64,000 nt of DNA, taken from NCBI GenBank assembly GCA_963700955.1, contig CAVOZH010000005.1:124001-188000 (forward strand). The letters run 5' to 3'. This document shows positions 25,707 through 36,350 of this stretch, piece by piece. Source of the DNA: Nocardioides_C sp963700955 (lineage in GTDB: Bacteria; Actinomycetota; Actinomycetes; Propionibacteriales; Nocardioidaceae). Position 1 is the first letter of the stretch. Each line of letters starts with the position of its first letter. The notes under the pieces were generated by a model. The model saw only the letters and a list, made by a program, of their open reading frames with translations, did no database searches and had not been told where the DNA came from. A program made the position numbers and the translations under genes.

Positions 25707-26131
25707 TGCTGCGCACGATGATGAAGAGCAAGATCCACCGCGCGACCGTGACGCAGGCCGACCTGCACTACGTCGGCTCGGTCACCGTCGACGAGGACCT
25801 GCTCGACGCGGCAGACCTGCTGCCGGGCGAGCTGGTGCACATCGTCGACATCACCAACGGCGCGCGCCTGGAGACCTACACCATCGCGGGCGAGCGGGGG
25901 TCCGGCGTGATCGGCATCAACGGCGCCGCCGCGCGCCTCGTCCAGCCCGGCGACCTGGTCATCCTCATCGCCTACGGCCAGATGGAGACCGCCGAGGCCA
26001 AGGAGTACGAGCCGAGCGTGGTCTTCGTCGACGCCGACAACAAGGTGGTGGCCACCGGGTCGGACCCGGCCGAGGCCCTCCCCGGCACCGACCTGCTGCG
26101 GGGCGACCTCACCTATTCCGGCTCCCGGTAG
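25706..26131 (+). CDS. panD: aspartate 1-decarboxylase proenzyme
   Basis: Makes beta-alanine from aspartate for PanC. It is a 141-aa proenzyme that self-cleaves between Gly24 and Ser25 (YVGSVTVD) to form the pyruvoyl cofactor on the new N-terminal serine. Other family marks are KSKIHRATVTQADLHY, LVHIVDITNGARLETY, GINGAAARLVQPGD and LIAYGQM. It starts at ATG 25706, sharing a base with the panC stop. The last 20 residues form a variable tail. Confidence 0.96.
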   Translation: MLRTMMKSKIHRATVTQADLHYVGSVTVDEDLLDAADLLPGELVHIVDITNGARLETYTIAGERGSGVIGINGAAARLVQPGDLVILIAYGQMETAEAKEYEPSVVFVDADNKVVATGSDPAEALPGTDLLRGDLTYSGSR

Positions 26132-26134
26132 ACG

Positions 26135-27832
26135 GTGACCATGGCGCCGGTCCCGCATGTCCCCGAACGCCTCGCCGCCCCGCCCCCGGGCTGGACGACG
26201 GACGCCGACGTCGTAGTCATCGGTTCGGGTATCGCCGGCCTCACCGCGGCGCTCCGGATCCGGGAGTCGGTGCCGGGTGGCCGGGTCCTCGTCGTCACCA
26301 AGGACCTGCTCTCCGCCGGCTCCACGAAGTGGGCGCAGGGCGGCATCGCCGCGGCGCTCGGCCCGGGGGACACTCCCCAGCAGCACCTGGACGACACCCT
26401 GGTCGCGGGAGCCGGCCTGTGTGACGAGGACGCCGTGCGGACGCTCGTGACGGAGGGGCCCGACGCCGTCCGTGAGCTGATCGCGCTCGGCACGAACTTC
26501 GACCACACCGCCGCCGGCGACCTCTCGCTGACCCGCGAGGGCGGGCACCTGCGCGACCGCATCGCGCACGCGGGTGGTGACGCCACCGGCGCGGAGATCC
26601 AGCGCGCGCTGGTCGTCGCCGTGGCGGCCGCTCCGGACATCGCCGTGATCGAGCACGCTCTCGCCCTCGACCTCGTCCCGGGCGCGGACGGCGGTGTCGC
26701 CGGGGTGACCCTGCACGTGATGGGGGAGGGACAGGAGAACGGTGTGGGTGCGGTCCGCTGCCGAGCGGTCGTGCTGGCCAGCGGTGGCATGGGGCAGGTC
26801 TTCTCCGCGACCACGAACCCCGCCGTGGCGACCGGCGACGGGCTGGCGCTTGCGCTCCGGGCCGGTGCGGTGCTCCGGGACGTGGAGTTCGTCCAGTTCC
26901 ACCCGACCGTGATGTGGCTCGGTGAGGAGTCGCGTGGCCAGCAGCCGCTGATCTCGGAGGCGGTGCGGGGCGAGGGGGCCTTCCTCGTCGACCACGAGGG
27001 ATCGCGCATCATGCAGGGCGTCCACCCCCTCGCAGACCTCGCGCCGCGTGACGTGGTGGCGAAGGCGATCATGCGCAGGATGCGCGAGACCGGCACCGAG
27101 CACATGTGGCTCGACGCGCGGCAGTTCGGGGCCGAGAAGTGGGAGCGCCGGTTCCCGACGGTCCTCGCCTCCTGCCGCAGCCACGGCATCGACCCGGTGA
27201 CGGACCTGATCCCGGTGGCCCCCGCCTGCCACTACGCCTCGGGCGGGGTGGCAACCGACCTCGACGGCCGGTCCTCGCTGCCCGGTCTCTACGCGTGCGG
27301 CGAGGTCGCCTGCTCCGGCGTGCACGGCGCGAACCGGCTGGCCTCGAACTCGCTGCTGGAGGGGCTGGTGTTCTCCCGCCGCATCGCTGCCTCCCTGGCG
27401 CGTGACCTCCCGCCGGCCCAGGAACCTGCCGCTGACCGTCGTACTCCCGGGCTCGTCCCCGCAGTCGCCGCAGGCGCCGTCCAGCACGTGATGACCCAGC
27501 ACGCGGGCGTGCTCCGGTCGGAGGAGGGCCTCGCCGAGGCCGCGCGGCGGCTCGCGGTGATCGAGGGTACGCCGGGGGCCGAGCCGGGCACGGAGTCGTG
27601 GCAGGCGACGAACCTGCTGACCGTGGCGACGGTGCTCGTCGAGGCGGCCCGGATCCGTCAGGAGACCCGGGGCTCGCACTGGCGCGACGACTTCCCCGAG
27701 CGCGACGACGCCCACTGGTCAGGGCACGTCGACGCCCGGATGGCCGAGGGCGGGATGTTGCAGGTCCGCTACGTCGCCCCCGTGCATACTCGTCCCACGC
27801 CGCCCGGCGACACGACAGGAGAAGTGCTGTGA
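26135..27832 (+). CDS. nadB: L-aspartate oxidase
   Basis: FAD flavoprotein oxidising L-aspartate to iminoaspartate, the first step of de novo NAD synthesis. The 565-aa protein has VVVIGSGIAGLTAALRI as the FAD motif, TKWAQGGIAAALG, EGGHLRDRIAHAGGDATG, VQFHPTVMW, the active-site segment FLVDHEGSRIM, and ASGGVATDLDGRSSLPGLYACGEVACSGVHGANRLASNSLLEGLVF split over the FAD domain end. The start is GTG 26135 or ATG 26141; neither has a strong ribosome site, but the gap to panD is only three bases. Quinolinate synthase (nadA) is not in the window. Confidence 0.93.
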   Translation: MTMAPVPHVPERLAAPPPGWTTDADVVVIGSGIAGLTAALRIRESVPGGRVLVVTKDLLSAGSTKWAQGGIAAALGPGDTPQQHLDDTLVAGAGLCDEDAVRTLVTEGPDAVRELIALGTNFDHTAAGDLSLTREGGHLRDRIAHAGGDATGAEIQRALVVAVAAAPDIAVIEHALALDLVPGADGGVAGVTLHVMGEGQENGVGAVRCRAVVLASGGMGQVFSATTNPAVATGDGLALALRAGAVLRDVEFVQFHPTVMWLGEESRGQQPLISEAVRGEGAFLVDHEGSRIMQGVHPLADLAPRDVVAKAIMRRMRETGTEHMWLDARQFGAEKWERRFPTVLASCRSHGIDPVTDLIPVAPACHYASGGVATDLDGRSSLPGLYACGEVACSGVHGANRLASNSLLEGLVFSRRIAASLARDLPPAQEPAADRRTPGLVPAVAAGAVQHVMTQHAGVLRSEEGLAEAARRLAVIEGTPGAEPGTESWQATNLLTVATVLVEAARIRQETRGSHWRDDFPERDDAHWSGHVDARMAEGGMLQVRYVAPVHTRPTPPGDTTGEVL

Positions 27833-28746
27833 GCATCGTCCGGACCCCGTTCGCCGACCTGCCGACCGCACTCGTGACCGAGCTCGCCGACGCGGGACTC
27901 GACCCGCGCAAGGTCTACGACGGAGTGGTGGACGCGGTTGCGGAGGACCTTCCCGGGGCGGACGTCACCAGCGAGGCGACCATCCCTGCCGACGCCACGG
28001 CCTGGGCGGACCTGACTGCTCGGGCGGACGGCGTGCTGGCGGGCGGCGCGGTGGCCGAGCTGGTGCTCCGCTTCGTCGCCGGGAGCGAGGTCGAGATCGC
28101 TCGCAAGGTGGCTGACGGGCGCCCCGTCACGCGGGGCGACGTGGTGATGAGCGTGCACGGCCCCGTCAGGGCGCTGCTCACCGCCGAGCGCACCGCGCTG
28201 AACTACCTGTGCCACCTTTCGGGCGTCGCCACGACCACCCGACGCTGGGTCGAGGCGCTCGAGGGCACCGGCGCGCAGGTCCGCGACACCCGCAAGACGA
28301 TCCCGCACTTCCGCGACCTCGAGAAGTACGCCGTGCGCTGCGGCGGCGGGGTGAACCACCGGGCAACGCTCTCGGACCAGGCTCTGGTCAAGGACAACCA
28401 CGTGGTCGCCGCCGGCGGCGTCGTCGAGGCCTACGAGGCGGTACGCCGGACCTTCCCGGAGGTGCCGGTCCAGGTGGAGGTGACCACATTGGAGCAGCTG
28501 ACCGACCTGCTCGCCGCGGGCGCCGACCAGGTCCTGCTCGACAACATGGACACCGTGACGATGCGCGAGGCGGTCGAGATCAACGCCGGGCGGGCGAAGC
28601 TCGAGGCGTCCGGCGGACTCAGCCTCGACCGGGCGCGCGAGGTGGCGTCGACCGGGGTGGACTACCTCGCGGTCGGTGCGCTGACCCACTCCGCGCCGGT
28701 TCTCGACATCGCCATGGACCTGCGCCCCGACGGGTCGCAACCGTGA
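27829..28746 (+). CDS. nadC: nicotinate-nucleotide pyrophosphorylase (carboxylating)
   Basis: Quinolinate phosphoribosyltransferase, 305 aa: converts quinolinate and PRPP to nicotinate mononucleotide. Marks include LPGADVTSEATIP, ERTALNYLCHLSGVATTTRRWVEAL, DTRKTIPHFRDLEKYAVRCGGGVNHR split by the catalytic Arg/Lys set, VKDNHV, VQVEVTTLEQL, VLLDNM and EASGGLSLDRA. The GTG start at 27829 overlaps the nadB stop as GTGA. The mix of NAD and pantothenate genes in one coupled operon links two cofactor pathways that both draw on aspartate. Confidence 0.95.
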   Translation: MSIVRTPFADLPTALVTELADAGLDPRKVYDGVVDAVAEDLPGADVTSEATIPADATAWADLTARADGVLAGGAVAELVLRFVAGSEVEIARKVADGRPVTRGDVVMSVHGPVRALLTAERTALNYLCHLSGVATTTRRWVEALEGTGAQVRDTRKTIPHFRDLEKYAVRCGGGVNHRATLSDQALVKDNHVVAAGGVVEAYEAVRRTFPEVPVQVEVTTLEQLTDLLAAGADQVLLDNMDTVTMREAVEINAGRAKLEASGGLSLDRAREVASTGVDYLAVGALTHSAPVLDIAMDLRPDGSQP

Positions 28747-29519
28747 CCTCACCGCTGCTGTGCGCCGACATCGGCAACAGCCACACGACGGTGGGGCTGG
28801 TGGTCGCGGGTGATGTCGTCGAGCACTGGCGGGTCGCCACCGACGAGCGTCGTACCGCCGACGAGTGGGCCGTCCTGATCCGCAACCTCGTCGCCGACTC
28901 CGACACCCACCCCGCGGGGGTCGCCGTGTGCTCGACCGTGCCCTCGGTGCTGCACGAGTGGCGGGAGATGCTGGCCGGCTACTACGGCGACATCCCGCAC
29001 GTCGTCGTGGAGCCCGGAGTGCGCACCGGCGTGCCGATCCTCATGGACAACCCGCGCGAGGTCGGCTCCGACCGGATCATCAACGCACTGGCGGCGGCGA
29101 CGCTGTACGACGGTCCCTCGATCGTCGTGGACTTCGGCACGGCCACCACCTTCGACGTGGTGAGCGCGAAGGGGGAGTACATCGGCGGCGCGATCTCGCC
29201 GGGCATCGAGATCTCGCTCGAGGCGCTGGGCCGCCGAGGCGCGCAGCTGCGCAAGGTCGAGCTGCTGCCGCCGCGTCACGTGATCGCGAAGAACACCGTC
29301 GAGGCGCTGCAGTCGGGGGTCCTCTACGGCTTCGCGAGCCAGGTCGACGGGATCGTCACCCGGATGCTCGGGGAGCTCAAGCCCGCCGACGGCGTGAACG
29401 TCATCGCCACCGGCGGCCTCGCGCCGCTCGTCGTGGACGAGTGCGCCACCGTGACCGAGCAGGATCCCTGGCTCACGTTGCGGGGGCTCGAGCTGGTGTT
29501 CCACCGCAACCACCCCTGA
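28743..29519 (+). CDS. coaX: type III pantothenate kinase
   Basis: Phosphorylates pantothenate, the first step to CoA. CoaX is an ASKHA-fold kinase needing a monovalent cation. The 258-aa protein has LLCADIGNSHTTVGL as the phosphate-1 motif, SDRIINALAA, IVVDFGTATTFDVV as the phosphate-2 and catalytic aspartate region, GGAISPGIEISLEAL, and VIATGGLAPLV. The GTG start overlaps nadC as GTGA. It closes the pantothenate/NAD operon, so pantothenate is made and used by neighbouring products. Confidence 0.95.
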   Translation: MTSPLLCADIGNSHTTVGLVVAGDVVEHWRVATDERRTADEWAVLIRNLVADSDTHPAGVAVCSTVPSVLHEWREMLAGYYGDIPHVVVEPGVRTGVPILMDNPREVGSDRIINALAAATLYDGPSIVVDFGTATTFDVVSAKGEYIGGAISPGIEISLEALGRRGAQLRKVELLPPRHVIAKNTVEALQSGVLYGFASQVDGIVTRMLGELKPADGVNVIATGGLAPLVVDECATVTEQDPWLTLRGLELVFHRNHP

Positions 29520-29542
29520 CCGAGACCATTCGTGGGGGCGCA

Positions 29543-29548
29543 TAGGCT
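29543..29548 (+). promoter_or_regulatory. TAGGCT -10 box, lysS
   Basis: TAGGCT ends eight bases before ATG 29557 with no ribosome site between, consistent with a leaderless lysS transcript. Position-based inference. Confidence 0.45.
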
Positions 29549-29556
29549 TGTGACCC

Positions 29557-31071
29557 ATGACCGACCAGACACCCCCCGCCGCCCCCGCCGAGGAGGACTC
29601 CCTCCCCGAGCAGATGCGGGTGCGACGCGAGAAGCGGGAGCGTCTGCTCGAGTCCGGACGGCCGGCGTACCCGTTGACCGTCGAGCGGACCCACACGCTC
29701 AGGGACATCCGCGACAAGTACGACGGTGCCGGGCTCGAGCCTGACACCGGCACCGGCGAGCACGTTGCCGTCGCGGGCCGCGCGATCTTCCTCCGCAACA
29801 CCGGCAAGCTCTGCTTCGTCCGGCTGCGCGAGGGCGACGGCACCGAGCTCCAGGTGATGCTGTCGCTCGCCGACGTCGGCCAGGAGCAGCTCGACGAGTT
29901 CAAGTCGCTCGTGGACATCGGCGACCTGGTCGCCGTGCAGGGCGAGGTCGTCACGAGCCGACGGGGCGAGCTGTCGGTGCAGGCCACCGCCTGGCAGATG
30001 GTGGCGAAGACCCTCCGACCGCTGCCCAACGAGTACAAGCCGCTGTCGGAGGAGGCGCGGGTCCGGCTGCGCTACGTCGACATGATCGTCAACCCCGGCG
30101 CGCGCTCGGTCGTGCGCGCCAAGGCGGCGGTGCTGAAGACGCTGCGATCGGTCCTGGACTCCCGGGACTTCCTCGAGGTGGAGACCCCGGTCCTCCAGCT
30201 GACCAACGGCGGAGCGGCCGCCCGCCCGTTCCGCACGCACCTCAACGCCTTCGACCAGCCGATGCTGCTGCGCATCGCGCTCGAGCTGGACCTGAAGAAG
30301 GCGATGATCGGCGGCGTCGACCGGGTGTACGAGATCGGCCGGACCTTCCGCAACGAGGGCCTGGACTCCACCCACGCAGCCGAGTTCTCGATGCTCGAGG
30401 CCTACCAGGCCTACGGCGACTACAACTCGATGGCAGAGCTGACCCGCACCCTGGTGCTCGAGTCGGCCCGCGCCATCGGCCGCACGGTGATCCCCGCCCG
30501 CGACGGGTCCGAGATCGACCTCGAGGCTCCCTGGCGCGACGCCACGCTCTTCGAGCTGATCTCGGAGGCTCTCGGCGAGCAGGTAGACGTCACCACGCCG
30601 GCCGACACGCTCAGGAAGTACGCCCACCAGCACCAGGTGGAGCTCCAGCCGCACTGGAACGCCGGTGAGGTCGCGCTCGAGCTCTACGAGAAGCTGGTCG
30701 AGCACACGCTGATCCAGCCCACGTTCGTGCGGGACTACCCCGAGTCGGTGCGACCGCTCGCCAAGCCACATCGCGAGCACCCCGGTCTGGTCGAGGCCTG
30801 GGACCTGATCATCAACGGCGTGGAGCTCGCACCGGCGTACTCCGAGCTCAACGACCCGGTGATCCAGCGCGAGCGGCTGGTCGAGCAGTCCCTGCTCGCT
30901 GCCCAGGGCGATCCGGAGGCGATGGAGCTCGACGAGTCCTTCCTCCGCGCGATGGAGTTCGGAATGCCCCCGGCCGGCGGGATGGGCATGGGAATCGACC
31001 GCCTGGTGATGCTGCTGACCGGCGTCGGAATCCGCGAGTCGATCCTGTTCCCGCTTCTGCGTCCCGAATAG
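29557..31071 (+). CDS. lysS: lysyl-tRNA synthetase, class II
   Basis: Charges tRNA-Lys. It is 504 aa with an N-terminal OB-fold anticodon domain (VAVAGRAIFLRNTGKLCFVRLREG, residues about 68-92) and a class II catalytic core: motif 1 around VLDSRDFLEVETPVL, motif 2 RTFRNEGLDSTHAAEFSMLE, and motif 3 GMGMGIDRLVML near residue 480. It starts at ATG 29557 behind a TAnnnT box. It lies between coaX and lsr2 as in Mycobacterium. A hairpin follows at 31097-31132. Confidence 0.96.
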   Translation: MTDQTPPAAPAEEDSLPEQMRVRREKRERLLESGRPAYPLTVERTHTLRDIRDKYDGAGLEPDTGTGEHVAVAGRAIFLRNTGKLCFVRLREGDGTELQVMLSLADVGQEQLDEFKSLVDIGDLVAVQGEVVTSRRGELSVQATAWQMVAKTLRPLPNEYKPLSEEARVRLRYVDMIVNPGARSVVRAKAAVLKTLRSVLDSRDFLEVETPVLQLTNGGAAARPFRTHLNAFDQPMLLRIALELDLKKAMIGGVDRVYEIGRTFRNEGLDSTHAAEFSMLEAYQAYGDYNSMAELTRTLVLESARAIGRTVIPARDGSEIDLEAPWRDATLFELISEALGEQVDVTTPADTLRKYAHQHQVELQPHWNAGEVALELYEKLVEHTLIQPTFVRDYPESVRPLAKPHREHPGLVEAWDLIINGVELAPAYSELNDPVIQRERLVEQSLLAAQGDPEAMELDESFLRAMEFGMPPAGGMGMGIDRLVMLLTGVGIRESILFPLLRPE

Positions 31072-31458
31072 TTTCGCGCCGAGAAGGTACGTCGGGCGAA
31101 CGCATTGCGCCTCGTGGGGTGAATTGCGTTCGGCACTTGTCTAGTCGGGTGACTCCACGGCGCACGCCCCCGTGGTCTCCGCGAACCTTCTCGTGATGCG
31201 GCGGTGATCAGCGACTTTCTCCTTGCTCGCGCGGTCCTCGGTGCCAGTCGTATTCCCGGACCGTTTAGGCGAAAAAAATTTGGTTCCCCCAAATTAGGCA
31301 CGCGTATCGATACGCGCCCGCGTCATTTCTCTCTGTTTTTCTCAGAATCTGTCGCTCTTGCGGAAATGCTCAGGGGAGCCGCTATCTTGTTTACCGGCAG
31401 GGCATCATGCGTTGCCGCACAACATCCATCATGGGGAAGCCTTGAAAGGCCGAGGGAA
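31072..31458 (+). promoter_or_regulatory. 387-bp lsr2 leader, AT-rich with palindromes
   Basis: No gene was found here. The stretch is the most AT-rich of the window. It holds AATTTGG/CCAAATT arms (31277-31283, 31289-31295) and, five bases on, the perfect 16-bp palindrome CGCGTATCGATACGCG (31301-31316). A T/C-rich run follows (31321-31345). Lsr2 binds AT-rich DNA, so autoregulation here is plausible; the palindrome may serve another regulator. Confidence 0.5.
31097..31132. terminator. possible terminator after lysS
   Basis: CGAACGCA (31097-31104) pairs exactly with TGCGTTCG (31125-31132) around a 20-base loop, 26 bp after the lysS stop. The stem is short and no U-tract follows, so confidence is modest. 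Confidence 0.4.
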
Positions 31459-31788
31459 ATGGCGCAGCGGGTAAACGTCGTCCTTGTCGACGACATTGAC
31501 GGAGACGACGCGGTGGAGACGGTGACGTTTGCGCTCGACGGTGTCGACTACGAGATCGACCTGAGTGAGTCCAACGCGTCGGCGCTGCGTGAGGCGCTCG
31601 GTCGCTACATCCAGGCGGGCCGCCGGGTCGGCGGGCGTCGGCGGAAGGGCCAGCGGGTCGCAGCGGGCGGTGACACCGGTCCCAGCGCGTCCGACATTCG
31701 CCAGTGGGCGCGTGAGAACGGCTGGGACGTCCCGGAGCGCGGCCGCGTCTCGGCGGAGGTCCGAGAGGCGTACGCCGCAGCGCACTAG
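31459..31788 (+). CDS. lsr2: Lsr2 nucleoid-associated silencer
   Basis: Actinobacterial H-NS-like protein, 109 aa. The N-terminal oligomerisation domain is MAQRVNVVLVDDIDGDDAVETVTFALDG split over two strands, followed by YEIDLSESNASALREAL. The C-terminal DNA-binding domain has SASDIRQWARENGWDVPERGRVSAEV, in which RGR is the AT-hook-like minor-groove motif. Lsr2 silences horizontally acquired AT-rich genes and shapes the nucleoid. ATG 31459 is preceded by CGAGGGAA. The long AT-rich leader suggests it controls itself. No AT-rich island that it might silence was seen elsewhere in the window. Confidence 0.95.
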   Translation: MAQRVNVVLVDDIDGDDAVETVTFALDGVDYEIDLSESNASALREALGRYIQAGRRVGGRRRKGQRVAAGGDTGPSASDIRQWARENGWDVPERGRVSAEVREAYAAAH

Positions 31789-31798
31789 ACCTGTCTCG

Positions 31799-31813
31799 TT
31801 CGCTCTCAGCGAA
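31799..31813. promoter_or_regulatory. ClgR-like operator upstream of clpC
   Basis: TTCGCT and AGCGAA flank CTC, giving CGC-N5-GCG with matching outer bases, the core of ClgR operators known upstream of clp genes in Corynebacterium and Streptomyces. It lies 199 bp before clpC. ClgR binding is inferred from motif and context. Confidence 0.5.
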
Positions 31814-32011
31814 GCGTGGACCGCCCCGGGGTGGGAACACATACCGTGGACGGAGAGTTGTCCTTGTCAGAGCCGACAGGTGACCAGTCAGCGCGACCGG
31901 TCGTGAGCCAGCGGTCGGGGCTCAGACAGCCTTCGACCGTGCGGGCTAGAGTGCACGGAAGAAGCCCCGTCGCAGCGTCGGCGTGAGCACGCAAGGAGCG
32001 ATGAGAAGACT

Positions 32012-34519
<2,508 letters not shown>

Positions 34520-34533
34520 TCGTCTGAGCGAGC

Positions 34534-34568
34534 GAAGGGGCGCCTCCCACAGCGGGAGGCGCCCCTTC
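34534..34568. terminator. strong bidirectional terminator after clpC
   Basis: GAAGGGGCGCCTCCC and its exact complement form a 15-bp stem with a five-base loop (ACAGC), between clpC and convergent mutY. It is the clearest terminator in the window. Confidence 0.85.
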
Positions 34569-34599
34569 GGCATCTGAACAGGCAGAACCCGCGCTGCGT

Positions 34600-35466
34600 C
34601 TAGGGGAGGGCGAACGTGTCCTGGGAGGTGGCGCAGACCAGGCCGTCCTCGAGGAGCGAGGCGAGACACCTGGCCCGCTGCACGTCGTCGGCCCAGACGG
34701 CGTCGAGGCGCGACCGGTGCACGGGTCCGTGGGTCTCGCGGAGAACCGCGAGCAGGCGACCACGGCACTGGCGGTCGGTCCCGGCGTAGGTCTGTCCGCG
34801 ACGGGGCGGCCCGTCGTACGCCGGGCGCCCGGACCGCACCCATTCGCACAGGTCCTGCACCGGGCACGCCGTGCATCGCGGGTTCGTCGCGGTGCACACG
34901 AGCGCGCCCAGCTCCATCACCGCGACCGCCCACTGTGCCGCCACGGCGTCGTCGCCGGGCAGCAGGTCTGTGGCGACCTCCCGCTCGGCCTTCGTGACCG
35001 AGGTCGGAGGCAGCTCGTCACCCCGGACCACCCGGGCCAGCACCCGGCGGACGTTGGTGTCGAGGACGACGTGTCGCTGGCCGAACGCGAAGGACGCGAC
35101 CGCGGCGGCTGTGTAGTCGCCGACGCCGGGGAGTGCCCGGAGTGCGGTGTGTGAGGAGGGGACCTCCCCACCGTGCTCGGCCACGATCGCGGTGGCGGCG
35201 GCGTGCAGCCGTAGCGCGCGCCGTGGGTACCCGAGCCTGCCCCAGGCCCGGACGGCGTCACCGGTGCTCGCGGCGGCGAGGGCGGCAGGTGTGGGCCAGC
35301 TCCCCATCCACTGCTCGAAGACCGGGAGCACCCGGCTGACCGGGGTCTGCTGGAGCATGAACTCGCTGACCATCACCGCCCACGGCGTCGCGCTCTTCTC
35401 GCGCCAGGGGAGGACGCGGGCGTGCTGGTCGTACCAGCCGAGCAGGCGCTCGTGGAGGTCGGTCAT
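34600..35466 (-). CDS. mutY: A/G-specific adenine glycosylase MutY
   Basis: Removes adenine mispaired with 8-oxoguanine. The 288-aa protein has SEFMLQQTPVSRV (catalytic Glu), LPGVGDYTAAAVASFAFG as the helix-hairpin-helix, VLDTNVRRV with the catalytic Asp, and the iron-sulfur cysteines in VCTATNPRCTACPVQDLC (C-x6-C-x2-C-x5-C). It stops without the NUDIX-like C-terminal domain of E. coli MutY, as in many actinobacteria. ATG 35466 follows a TACGAT box at nine bases. It lies beside disA and radA, so this stretch is a small DNA-repair group. Confidence 0.93.
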   Translation of the reverse strand: MTDLHERLLGWYDQHARVLPWREKSATPWAVMVSEFMLQQTPVSRVLPVFEQWMGSWPTPAALAAASTGDAVRAWGRLGYPRRALRLHAAATAIVAEHGGEVPSSHTALRALPGVGDYTAAAVASFAFGQRHVVLDTNVRRVLARVVRGDELPPTSVTKAEREVATDLLPGDDAVAAQWAVAVMELGALVCTATNPRCTACPVQDLCEWVRSGRPAYDGPPRRGQTYAGTDRQCRGRLLAVLRETHGPVHRSRLDAVWADDVQRARCLASLLEDGLVCATSQDTFALP

Positions 35467-35475
35467 GGTGCGGAG

Positions 35476-35481
35476 ATCGTA
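35476..35481 (-). promoter_or_regulatory. TACGAT -10 box, mutY
   Basis: On the minus strand TACGAT ends nine bases before the mutY ATG; a leaderless or near-leaderless start is possible. Confidence 0.35.
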
Positions 35482-35573
35482 ACCAGAGCGGCAGCCGCGG
35501 CCGCCAGGCGACGTGTGGCACTCATGCGGGGCCGCCCTCGGTGTGGCTCCCGGAAGGAGGGCCACCTGGAAGC

Positions 35574-35579
35574 TACGGT
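35574..35579 (+). promoter_or_regulatory. TACGGT -10 box, exported protein gene
   Basis: TACGGT ends six bases before ATG 35586 with no ribosome site between, consistent with leaderless transcription. Confidence 0.4.
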
Positions 35580-35585
35580 GAGCGC

Positions 35586-36344
35586 ATGTCTGTGACCAGG
35601 CCTCGACGGCGGCTTCCCGCCCGCGTGTACTGGTTCCGCCGCATCATGGTCCTGGCCATCGCCTTCGCCCTCGTCTACGGAGTCGGCCAGCTGCTCGGCG
35701 GCGGCGCCAAGGGATCGGCGAAGCCCTCTGCCCAGCCCGCCGCGGCCGAGGAGTCCGCCACCGGCAGCCCCACGGCCGTCTCGACCGCTGACGCCGCCGC
35801 GGCCAACGGGCCGAAGGCCGCGAAGAAGTCGCAGGTCGCGGTGCCACTCGCCATCCCGAGCGGCCCGTGCCAGGACAGTGACGTCCGGGTCAAGCCGTCG
35901 ATGCAGGCGAACGCCTACGCAGGCAGCAACGTCCGCCTGACGCTCGAGATGTCGACGGTCGAGTCGCCGGCTTGCACCTGGCAGGTCTCCGCTGACACGG
36001 TCGCGGTCAAGCTGACGTCGGGACACGACCGGATCTGGTCGTCGCAGGACTGCCGGGCGGCGGTCCCGCAGCAGCAGGTCGTCCTTCGCAGCTCGCAGGT
36101 GACCCTGGTGGACGTGACCTGGTCTGGCCGCCGCTCCGACGCCGACTGCTCACGCACGACGCAGTGGGCAGAACCCGGGTACTACTACGTCTCCGCTGCC
36201 GCGATGGGTTCCGACCCCGAGTCCGAGCAGTTCCACCTTCTCCCGCCGGCCCCTGTGACCATCACACCGACGCCCACGCCGAAGCCCACGCCATCGGCGA
36301 AGGGTGAGCCGAAGGAGTCGAAGAGCCCCGCCGCCGACGGCTGA
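35586..36344 (+). CDS. membrane-anchored exported protein, function unknown
   Basis: 252 aa: a basic start (RPRRRLPARVYWFRR), one membrane segment at about residues 21-38 (IMVLAIAFALVYGVGQLL) without an evident cleavage site, an Ala/Ser/Pro-rich linker, then a folded extracellular domain from about residue 85. That domain has four cysteines (GPCQDSD, SPACTW, SQDCRA, DADCSR) likely to pair, and the protein ends in a Pro/Thr/Lys tail. The Rv3587c gene of M. tuberculosis has the same place between mutY and disA and a similar plan. It is divergent from mutY and convergent with disA. No function can be assigned. Confidence 0.75.
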   Translation: MSVTRPRRRLPARVYWFRRIMVLAIAFALVYGVGQLLGGGAKGSAKPSAQPAAAEESATGSPTAVSTADAAAANGPKAAKKSQVAVPLAIPSGPCQDSDVRVKPSMQANAYAGSNVRLTLEMSTVESPACTWQVSADTVAVKLTSGHDRIWSSQDCRAAVPQQQVVLRSSQVTLVDVTWSGRRSDADCSRTTQWAEPGYYYVSAAAMGSDPESEQFHLLPPAPVTITPTPTPKPTPSAKGEPKESKSPAADG

Positions 36345-36350
36345 CCAGGC

